Source of the DNA: an uncultured Ruminococcus sp.
GTDB lineage: Bacteria > Bacillota > Clostridia > Oscillospirales > Acutalibacteraceae
Assembly (NCBI GenBank): GCA_902802975.1
Contig: CADCOF010000311.1
Coordinates: forward strand, 1 to 5,343
Direction: 5' to 3'
DNA length: 5,343 bases
A model generated the notes under the pieces. That model worked only from the letters and a program-made list of their open reading frames with translations. It was not told the origin of the DNA and made no database searches. The translations under genes and the position numbers were made by a program. Each line of letters starts with the position of its first letter. Positions within the stretch are counted from its first letter, which is position 1. Shown piece after piece: positions 1 to 4,519 of the stretch.

Positions 1-22
1 CATCGAGGCACGCGGCGGGCAT
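1..22 (+). repeat. Partial repeat copy cut by the window edge
   Basis: The 22 bases at 1-22 are identical to 66-87, the distal half of the next repeat copy, so the window opens inside another copy of the same family with a local period of 65 bases. The 5' half of this copy lies outside the window. The segment also supplies the left arm of the hairpin that begins the next copy (15-20). Confidence 0.8.
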
Positions 23-92
23 GCGCCCGCTAGCAGTTCGCGCACATACTCTATTGAAAAAACAACATCGAGGCACGCGGCGGGCATTATGT
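15..92 (+). repeat. Dispersed GC-rich hairpin-plus-core repeat, locus 1 copy
   Basis: This copy starts with a perfect hairpin (GCGGGC at 15-20, loop ATGC, GCCCGC at 25-30). A core at 39-92 follows, which aligns with the two copies near 2953-3150: CGCGCAC, TACT, TATTG, an A-run, CAACATC, AGGCACGCG and a closing ATGT all correspond, with a few substitutions and one A-run length change. The hairpin stem differs in sequence from the locus 2 copies but still pairs. It lies downstream of prmA and is oriented opposite to the gene. It has no plausible coding content of its own. A REP/BIME-like or MITE-like element is the best description; the family name is unknown to me. Confidence 0.8.
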
Positions 93-135
93 AAGGGCGC
101 AGCGGGGCACGCGGGCACTTAGCTACTATAACAAA

Positions 136-172
136 AAAGTATTATCGCGAACTGCCTGCGGGTGCAACCCGC
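136..172 (-). repeat. Inverted partial repeat copy overlapping the prmA 3' end
   Basis: Read on the minus strand, a hairpin (GCGGGT at 172-167, loop TGC, ACCCGC at 163-158) is followed by GCAGTTCGCG at 155-146 and then ATACT. This is the same order as the plus-strand copy (hairpin 15-30, GCAGTTCGCG at 33-42, ATACT). The 10-base match is exact. The similarity then fades, so this is a fragment. With the copy at 15-92 it makes an inverted pair, as in BIME-type arrangements. It contains the prmA stop codon and its last few codons. Confidence 0.65.
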
Positions 173-1086
173 CGCTGCCCGCACAGGCAGACCCAGCCGT
201 TTTCTTCGATAATGTTTGTTATTTCGATGTATTTTGATACTTCCGAAATAACTTCGTCTTTGCGTGTGTCAATGATGCCGCTCATGATGTATATCGTGTC
301 GTCGTTCATGAACTTGCGAATATCTTTTGTCAGCATGATTATCGCATCAGCAACAATATTTGCGGCAATGATATCATAAGTGCCATCTACTTTGTCAGTG
401 AGATTTCCGCAAACAGCTGTAAATCTGTCGCTCACATTGTTAAGTTCTGCATTCTCTCGCGCCGTCTTGACCGCCATTTCGTCAATGTCAACACCAAAAG
501 CCTTATCGCAGCCCAAAACCAGCGCAGCTACAGACAAAATGCCGCTCCCGCAGCCAACATCAAGAAACGTTTTCCCGTTGCCGGCGTATTTTTCTATAAC
601 GCTCAACACAAGGCGCGTCGTTTCGTGACCGCCTGTTCCAAATGCAAGCCCCGGATCAAGATTTAACACTGCTCTGCCCTTCGGGTCGTATTCACTTCTC
701 CATGTCGGTCTGATAAGCAGCTTTTCTCCCACCTCTATCGGATTAAAATACTGCTTCCAGTTGTTTATCCAGTCTTCTTCTGCACAGCCGGACACTTCTA
801 TTTCATATACAATGCCCTCATCGTTATATCTTTCCTTCAAAAAACTTACCGCTTCCGCGGGATTTTCTTCGGGACTTATATAAATATGAACTGCACCCTT
901 CGTTCTGTCCTTCGCAAGCAAATCCTCATCAATCAGATCAATATGAGCGATTTCCTCGACCTCCTGCTCCAGCATTGAGTAATCCTCAATATATATGCCG
1001 TAGGGCACACACATCTGCGCGATGTCTCCCGCAGTGTCTATGAATTTATTCGGCACCGTAATCTTTATTTCAGTCCAGTCATTCAT
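142..1086 (-). CDS. prmA: Ribosomal protein L11 methyltransferase
   Basis: This cytoplasmic S-adenosylmethionine-dependent enzyme methylates ribosomal protein L11. The 314-residue product is of normal family length. An N-terminal substrate-recognition region (about residues 1-100) is followed by the conserved DPGLAFGTGGHETT block (144-157), SAM motif I LDVGCGSG (175-182), the acidic motif GVDID (198-202) and an AANIVAD segment (241-247) that takes the place of the catalytic-loop motif. The ATG lies 12 bases after the hisS stop, with GAGGG about 7 bases upstream, so the gene is probably co-transcribed with hisS. The family-like C-terminus ends near NGWVCLCGQRR; the last residues, VAPAGSSR, are encoded by repeat-like DNA (see the inverted repeat at 136-172). 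PrmA usually sits beside dnaJ or rsmE, so this neighbourhood is less common. Identification is secure. Confidence 0.95.
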   Translation of the reverse strand: MNDWTEIKITVPNKFIDTAGDIAQMCVPYGIYIEDYSMLEQEVEEIAHIDLIDEDLLAKDRTKGAVHIYISPEENPAEAVSFLKERYNDEGIVYEIEVSGCAEEDWINNWKQYFNPIEVGEKLLIRPTWRSEYDPKGRAVLNLDPGLAFGTGGHETTRLVLSVIEKYAGNGKTFLDVGCGSGILSVAALVLGCDKAFGVDIDEMAVKTARENAELNNVSDRFTAVCGNLTDKVDGTYDIIAANIVADAIIMLTKDIRKFMNDDTIYIMSGIIDTRKDEVISEVSKYIEITNIIEENGWVCLCGQRRVAPAGSSR

Positions 1087-1098
1087 ATTGCGGCCCTC

Positions 1099-2466
1099 TT
1101 ATTTTTTATTGAGATTCCAATCTATAAAAGGAATTCCGGTGCTGCCTTCATAGTCTTCCTCTTCCGATATAAAATCTTTCAATGCGTTTACTGCGCTGTC
1201 AATCAAAATGCCCGACATGGTTTCCACAAACTCATCAAGCTGGGAGTCTATTGTCTCACCGGTTGTCATATTCTTGATCTTAACGCTGTTGCTTTTTAGA
1301 TCGTCATCACCGATAACAACGCTGTACTTCGCTTTTATCTTGTTGGCGTATTTCATCTGCGCACGCAGACCTCTGCCCATAATATCTGTCTCTGCGTTGA
1401 TTGAAGAATTTCTCAGATCCTGAACCAAACCGAAAGCCCGTATTGCCGCATCGTCGCCCAAAGCCGCAATATATACATCGCATGTATCGTATTCAGGAAG
1501 ATCAATATTTTCCGCTTCCATTACCATCATCAGGCGTTCAATACCCATAGCAAAGCCCAAAGCGGGTGTTGCCTGACCACCCAATTCCTCAATGAGTCCG
1601 TCATACCGACCGCCGCCGCAGACTGTTCCCTGCGCACCGATAGAATCAGTCACAAACTCAAATACTGTTCTTGTATAGTAGTCGAGTCCTCGAACTATAT
1701 TGGGATTCACTTCAAACTCAACATCTGCCGCTTTCAAAAAAGTTTTTACCTTTTCAAAATGCTCCGTACAGTCGCTGCAAATATAATCAAGAACAACAGG
1801 CGCGTTGACCGAAATCTTCTTGCAGCTGTCGTTTTTGCAGTCGAGTATTCTCATGGGGTTTCTGTCAAGACGCGAAAGGCACGTTTCACACAGAGAGTCT
1901 TTGTGCTGTCCGAAATATTCTTTAAGAGCGTCGGTAAAATTATGGCGGCAATCTTTGCAGCCGATTGAATTTATCTCAAGTCTAATATTCTCAAGTCCGA
2001 GACGTTCAAATATATTATTTGCAGCGCAAATTATTTCGGCATCCGCGCTTGCGTCGGCTGCGCCGTAAGTCTCCATACCGAATTGGTGAAATTCTCTCTG
2101 TCTGCCCGCCTGAGCCTTTTCATATCTATAGCATGTGAGCTGATAAAACACCTTAACAGGCAAACCCTCATTATAGAGAGCATGCTCAAGATACGCTCGT
2201 GCCGCACCCGCAGTACCTTCTGGGCGCAAAGTAATGCTTTCGCCGCCTTTTGTATCGAATGTGTACATTTCTTTTTGTACAACATCGGTTGTTTCGCCAA
2301 CACTTCTGTTGAAAAGAACGGTATGTTCAAAAACGGGAGTACGAATCTCTCTGAATCCGTCTTTTCTTGCCTCTTCGTCTAGCAGTTGTTCTATAAATTT
2401 CCATTTATGAGACTCCGCGGGAAGTATATCCTCGGTGCCTTTTACTTTTTTAGTTAATATATCCAT
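1099..2466 (-). CDS. hisS: Histidine--tRNA ligase
   Basis: This class II aminoacyl-tRNA synthetase charges tRNA-His with histidine using ATP. In the 455-residue product the TLRPEGTAGAAR block (79-90), motif 2 (YRYEKAQAGRQREFHQ, 113-128), the histidine-specific RGLDYYTRTVFEF signature (259-271) and motif 3 (ALGFAMGIERL, 302-312) are all intact. The insertion domain carries paired cysteines (170/173, 193/196, 210/215, 230/233), as in many Firmicute HisRS. The anticodon-binding domain follows from about 328. The protein runs roughly 35 residues beyond the usual end, with an acidic tail (SEEEDYEGSTG, 434-444) closing in DWNLNKK. The ATG has GGAG 7 bases upstream (2477-2474) and follows mgsA by 24 bases. 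It is probably the middle gene of mgsA-hisS-prmA. Confidence 0.97.
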   Translation of the reverse strand: MDILTKKVKGTEDILPAESHKWKFIEQLLDEEARKDGFREIRTPVFEHTVLFNRSVGETTDVVQKEMYTFDTKGGESITLRPEGTAGAARAYLEHALYNEGLPVKVFYQLTCYRYEKAQAGRQREFHQFGMETYGAADASADAEIICAANNIFERLGLENIRLEINSIGCKDCRHNFTDALKEYFGQHKDSLCETCLSRLDRNPMRILDCKNDSCKKISVNAPVVLDYICSDCTEHFEKVKTFLKAADVEFEVNPNIVRGLDYYTRTVFEFVTDSIGAQGTVCGGGRYDGLIEELGGQATPALGFAMGIERLMMVMEAENIDLPEYDTCDVYIAALGDDAAIRAFGLVQDLRNSSINAETDIMGRGLRAQMKYANKIKAKYSVVIGDDDLKSNSVKIKNMTTGETIDSQLDEFVETMSGILIDSAVNALKDFISEEEDYEGSTGIPFIDWNLNKK

Positions 2467-2490
2467 ATAATAACTCCATAAAATATTATT

Positions 2491-2892
2491 TTAATGACGG
2501 CGCATAACCTCGCGCCAATTGAGGTCACCTCTCTCAAGGCCGTGGATCAAAAGCTCGGCAGTAGCGATATTTGTAGCAACGGGAACGTTGTGCATATCAC
2601 AAATGCGAAGCAAATTCATATCGTTAGGCTCATGCGGTTTAGGGTTGATGGGGTCTCTGAAGAAAAGCAGCATATCGATTTCATCGCAGGCAATTTTTGC
2701 GCTGATCTGCTGACCGCCGCCCTGAGAACCCGCGAGATATTTTACGATTTTCAATCCCGTTGTTTCCGAGACGATCTTTCCTGTTGTACCGGTTGCGTAC
2801 AGGTTGTGTCTGCTGAGTATTCCGCAGTAGGCAATACAAAACTGCACCATCAGTTCTTTTTTTGCATCATGTGCAATAAATGCAATATTCAT
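2491..2892 (-). CDS. mgsA: Methylglyoxal synthase family protein with altered catalytic positions
   Basis: Methylglyoxal synthase converts dihydroxyacetone phosphate to methylglyoxal and phosphate in the cytoplasm, a glycolytic bypass. The 133-residue protein aligns along its length with the family: IAHD (6-9), the phosphate-binding ATGTTG (33-38), GGGQQ (58-62), FFRDP (77-81), PHEP (86-89) and VPVATNIATAE (103-113). Compared with E. coli MgsA, Asp20, Asp91 and His98 are kept as Asp9, Asp80 and His87. The catalytic Asp71 is Gly60 (codon GGT) and Asp101 is Asn90. Family membership is clear, but activity is uncertain. The start is fixed by a strong AAGGAGG 8 bases upstream (2907-2901). A possible -10 TATAAC lies near 2930, but I see no good -35 for it. 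The gene is first in the probable mgsA-hisS-prmA operon. Clostridial mgsA often follows min/rodA genes, which fits minD lying upstream here. Confidence 0.88.
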   Translation of the reverse strand: MNIAFIAHDAKKELMVQFCIAYCGILSRHNLYATGTTGKIVSETTGLKIVKYLAGSQGGGQQISAKIACDEIDMLLFFRDPINPKPHEPNDMNLLRICDMHNVPVATNIATAELLIHGLERGDLNWREVMRRH

Positions 2893-2900
2893 TATTTTTT

Positions 2901-2907
2901 CCTCCTT
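2901..2907 (-). promoter_or_regulatory. Strong Shine-Dalgarno site of mgsA
   Basis: The minus strand reads AAGGAGG, 8 bases before the mgsA ATG. It is the best ribosome binding site in the window and settles the start codon. Confidence 0.85.
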
Positions 2908-2952
2908 GTATATTTCTCTCTATGTTATAAATAGATAATTAGATGTTAACCC

Positions 2953-3039
2953 AGCGGTCGGCGGCGTGCCGCCGCACCCAATTACGCGCACGTACTTTAT
3001 TGAAAAAAACAACATCAAGGCACGCGTCAAACATAATGT
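2953..3039 (+). repeat. Dispersed hairpin-plus-core repeat, locus 2 copy A
   Basis: This copy begins AGCGGTCGGCG and contains a perfect inverted repeat (GGCGGC 2960-2965, GT, GCCGCC 2968-2973), then the core CGCGCACGTACTTTATTG, an A-run, CAACATCAAGGCACGCG and ...ATAATGT. Its 80 bases at 2960-3039 match 3071-3150 with one difference (G3002 versus A3113). It lies in the gap between minD and mgsA, antisense to both, and ends just before the mgsA leader. Confidence 0.92.
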
Positions 3040-3051
3040 CGGGCACAGTTG

Positions 3052-3086
3052 AAAAAGCGGTCGGCGACGTGGCGGCGTGCCGCCGC
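3052..3086 (-). terminator. Possible intrinsic terminator for minD inside repeat copy B
   Basis: Read on the minus strand, GCGGCGGC (3086-3079) can pair with GCCG (3065-3062) and CCGC (3060-3057) around one bulged A. Five T follow immediately (3056-3052). This is the layout of a rho-independent terminator and would end minD transcription before mgsA. A competing local hairpin (3084-3079 with 3076-3071) is also perfect. Copy A lacks the T-run, so only copy B would qualify. Confidence 0.35.
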
Positions 3087-3150
3087 ACCCAATTACGCGC
3101 ACGTACTTTATTAAAAAAAACAACATCAAGGCACGCGTCAAACATAATGT
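3056..3150 (+). repeat. Dispersed hairpin-plus-core repeat, locus 2 copy B
   Basis: This near-identical tandem copy of 2953-3039 lies 111 bases downstream. It differs by one substitution and by 8 extra bases (ACGTGGCG, about 3067-3074) between the AGCGGTCGGCG lead and the hairpin. A 16-base spacer (3040-3055) separates the two copies. Because 111 is a multiple of three, reading frames stay open through both copies on both strands, which creates spurious ORFs. Confidence 0.92.
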
Positions 3151-3180
3151 TGGTTTTTTTCAATGTTTGTGTGCAATCTG

Positions 3181-3199
3181 CCCGCAGTCGCATGCCCGC
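3181..3199 (-). repeat. Repeat-like GC-rich fragment abutting the minD stop codon
   Basis: Directly after the minD TAA the minus strand reads GCGGGCATGCG (3199-3189), identical to plus-strand 15-25 of the locus 1 hairpin, then ACT and GCGGGC. It appears to be a fragment of the same family in inverse orientation. The right arm has changed, so the local 6-base hairpin of locus 1 is not preserved. Confidence 0.5.
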
Positions 3200-3937
3200 T
3201 TAGTGAATCATTAGAGGTACTAAGGTACCTTCGATACGTTTGGCTATATTCAAAAAAGCCCTCATGGCAGGTGAACGCGACTCGCTGTTTTTCCCTGCCT
3301 GAAGTGCGGCAGCAAGGGAATAATCCTCGGGAACGATACCGATAAGCTGCAAAGCGGTAATGTCAATAATCTCATCGAGATCCTGATAAAGAGCCATTTT
3401 GTGAAAGGTGTTTTTGTTAAAACGGTTTATAATAAGCCTGATATCACCGATACCGCAGTTTCGAAGCTTAGACGCAACATTCTGACCGCCTCTGATACTT
3501 GTGGGTTCGGTGTTAACCACCACCAAAGCGCGTTTTGCCGGAAACGCTGCCGCCTCGAAACCGGAACCGACTCCTGCCGGCGAATCGATTATTACGTAAT
3601 CGAAAATATCGGAGACGCCGCCGACAAGCTGACCTAATATCTGGGGCGCAACTTCATCATACGCGTTGAGCGGAGCAGGCATGAGAAACAAACCTTTTTT
3701 ATCGGGGCACGGATACACCGTGTTTTCAACAGTACAGCTGCCGCTCACTGCGTCGGCTATGTCAAAAACAAGGTTCTGCGTTACACCCAACATAATGTCA
3801 AGTCCCCGCATTCCACTGTCGCAGTCAATCAGCAATACTCGATTTCCAAATTGTGTCAATGAAGTGCCAAGACCTACCGCTGCTGTGGATTTTCCTGTAC
3901 CGCCCTTCCCCGAAGCTATCACAATTATATCTTTCAT
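3200..3937 (-). CDS. minD: MinD-like ParA/MinD-family ATPase without the C-terminal membrane helix
   Basis: MinD is a membrane-cycling ATPase that positions the division septum with MinC. The 245-residue protein has the deviant Walker A KGGTGKST (11-18, with Lys11 and Lys16), a switch I segment IDCDSGMRGLDIMLG (37-51), Walker B IIDSPAG (116-122), NTEPTSIR (142-149) and the MinD-typical GIVPEDYS (200-207). These match MinD better than chromosomal ParA or Mrp. The C-terminus reaches NIAKRIEG..VPLM (230-243), which aligns with canonical MinD just before its amphipathic membrane-targeting helix, and then stops. The product is about 25 residues shorter than E. coli MinD. No minC or minE is in the window. 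The start is ATG 3937; its Shine-Dalgarno (AGAGAAG) is weak and somewhat distant. The strong promoter at 4083-4055 gives a leader of about 110 bases. A shorter MinD-like lineage lacking the helix by nature is the alternative. Confidence 0.85.
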   Translation of the reverse strand: MKDIIVIASGKGGTGKSTAAVGLGTSLTQFGNRVLLIDCDSGMRGLDIMLGVTQNLVFDIADAVSGSCTVENTVYPCPDKKGLFLMPAPLNAYDEVAPQILGQLVGGVSDIFDYVIIDSPAGVGSGFEAAAFPAKRALVVVNTEPTSIRGGQNVASKLRNCGIGDIRLIINRFNKNTFHKMALYQDLDEIIDITALQLIGIVPEDYSLAAALQAGKNSESRSPAMRAFLNIAKRIEGTLVPLMIH

Positions 3938-4054
3938 TAAAATTATTCTTCTCTCATTTTATAAGCTATTCTTCTTTCATTCTTTTGAGTTGCCGTGATA
4001 CCGAAAAGGCTCAAGAAAAACATAAATATCAAACTATCTAAATTCCCATCTTCT

Positions 4055-4083
4055 ATTTTACCATGTTTTTGGCAATATGTCAA
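4055..4083 (-). promoter_or_regulatory. Strong sigma-A promoter for minD
   Basis: The minus strand reads TTGACA (4083-4078), a 17-base spacer, then TAAAAT (4060-4055), with a TGG just before the -10 that adds an extended -10 element. The -35 is a perfect consensus and the -10 has five of six. Transcription would start near 4048 and leave a leader of about 110 bases before the minD ATG. That leader holds a weak inverted repeat (CTCAA 4010-4014 with TTGAG 3985-3989) of unknown meaning. Confidence 0.75.
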
Positions 4084-4129
4084 AGGAATTGGAAAAATTA
4101 TTATACAAACTTATAAGCAAATTAATGTT

Positions 4130-4248
4130 AAAATCGCTCAAAAACCACTGATTTTTGATGTGTTTTTTTGACAGTCAAATTTTCCGAAAACATTCTTAGA
4201 ACCTCGGGTCTTTGACAGTCAAATTTCAAAAAATGCTCAAAGCCCACT
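4130..4248. repeat. Nested inverted and direct repeats in the minD upstream region
   Basis: TTTGACAGTCAAATTT occurs exactly twice (4167-4182 and 4211-4226), 44 bases apart. Each holds a 13-base inverted repeat, TTTGAC-A-GTCAAA. They are flanked by two related blocks, AAAATCGCTCAAAAACCACT (4130-4149) and AAAATGCTCAAAGCCCACT (4230-4248). TCAAAAA (4138-4144) and TTTTTGA (4152-4158) form a further perfect inverted repeat. The arrangement could be paired operator sites or the eroded end of a mobile element. No gene is visible here. Confidence 0.6.
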
Positions 4249-4262
4249 TTTTAGTTATACGG

Positions 4263-4291
4263 TTGCCTAAAGCATAGCTTTGTGATATAAT
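4263..4291 (+). promoter_or_regulatory. Extended -10 promoter ahead of the tnpA remnant
   Basis: TTGCCT (4263-4268), a 17-base spacer and a perfect TATAAT (4286-4291) preceded by TGA form an extended -10 promoter. The expected start of transcription is about 4298, on the ATG of the tnpA remnant, so that message would be leaderless. It also points at the lipoprotein gene at 4520 and could drive it with a leader of about 220 bases. The spacer carries a hairpin, AAAGC-ATA-GCTTT (4269-4281), of the kind found near the left end of IS200/IS605 elements. Confidence 0.6.
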
Positions 4292-4297
4292 AATCTT

Positions 4298-4438
4298 ATG
4301 AGTACAAAATGGAATTCTAAAAACAGACATAAATATTTACTGCAATATTACATAATCTTTGTGTGTAAATATAAAAAATTTGCCTGTATTGAAAGAAATT
4401 TCAGCCGTAGGGATTCTAATAAACGACATAAGTCTTAA
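4298..4438 (+). pseudogene. Truncated IS200-type transposase (tnpA) remnant
   Basis: This 46-codon frame starts ATG at 4298 and stops TAA at 4436. The first 27 residues, including KWNSKNRHKYLL (5-16) and QYYIIFVCKYKK (16-27), resemble the N-terminus of IS200/IS605-family Y1 transposases, which typically read YLLQYHIIFVCKYRKK there; the usual His is Tyr18 here. After about residue 28 the similarity ends and a short basic tail (SRRDSNKRHKS) follows. The HUH metal site and the catalytic tyrosine are missing, so it cannot be active. The hairpin at 4269-4281 may be the old left end. The right boundary is not clear. Recognition rests on motif memory of the family, not on a search. Confidence 0.6.
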
Positions 4439-4500
4439 CCTAAACATTATTTTTCAGTCGAAAGTGGAGTTGCCATAAAAAATGCACTCTCCATTACTAT

Positions 4501-4506
4501 AAGGAG
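4501..4506 (+). promoter_or_regulatory. Shine-Dalgarno site of the lipoprotein gene, long spacing
   Basis: AAGGAG lies 13 bases before the ATG at 4520, longer than the usual 6-9. No in-frame start codon lies closer, and the ATG begins a textbook lipoprotein signal peptide, so the start is kept. Translation may be moderate. Confidence 0.6.
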
Positions 4507-4519
4507 TAAACAAGCAGAT

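Noticed and set aside
133..172. Terminator for prmA (hairpin 158-172 followed by six T at 138-133 on the minus strand)
   Set aside because: The T-run lies about 19 bases after the hairpin, too far for an intrinsic terminator, and the hairpin is better explained as part of the repeat.
1..172. CRISPR array
   Set aside because: The direct repeats at 1-22 and 66-87 recur only within larger units, and spacing is not regular beyond two copies. The same unit occurs elsewhere in the window as a dispersed repeat, and no cas genes are present.
2494..2934. Open frame of 146 codons on the plus strand opposite mgsA
   Set aside because: It covers the whole of mgsA in antisense and its product is cysteine-rich with no domain I can recognise. 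mgsA itself has clear family motifs and a strong ribosome binding site.
2939..3193. Open frame of 84 codons on the minus strand, in frame just after the minD stop, with a repeated peptide
   Set aside because: It is a translation of the two repeat copies. The 111-base period keeps frames open, the plus strand and another minus frame are open too, and there is no ribosome binding site. Stop readthrough from minD is possible in principle, but nothing supports it.
2943..3203. Open frame of 86 codons on the plus strand across the same repeats
   Set aside because: It has the same cause: stop-poor GC-rich repeats. Its repeated peptide reflects the DNA repeat, not a protein domain.
4212..4240. Promoter using the TTGACA inside the second palindromic box
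   Set aside because: The hexamer 17 bases downstream is GCTCAA, which does not resemble a -10 element; the first box gives only CATTCT.
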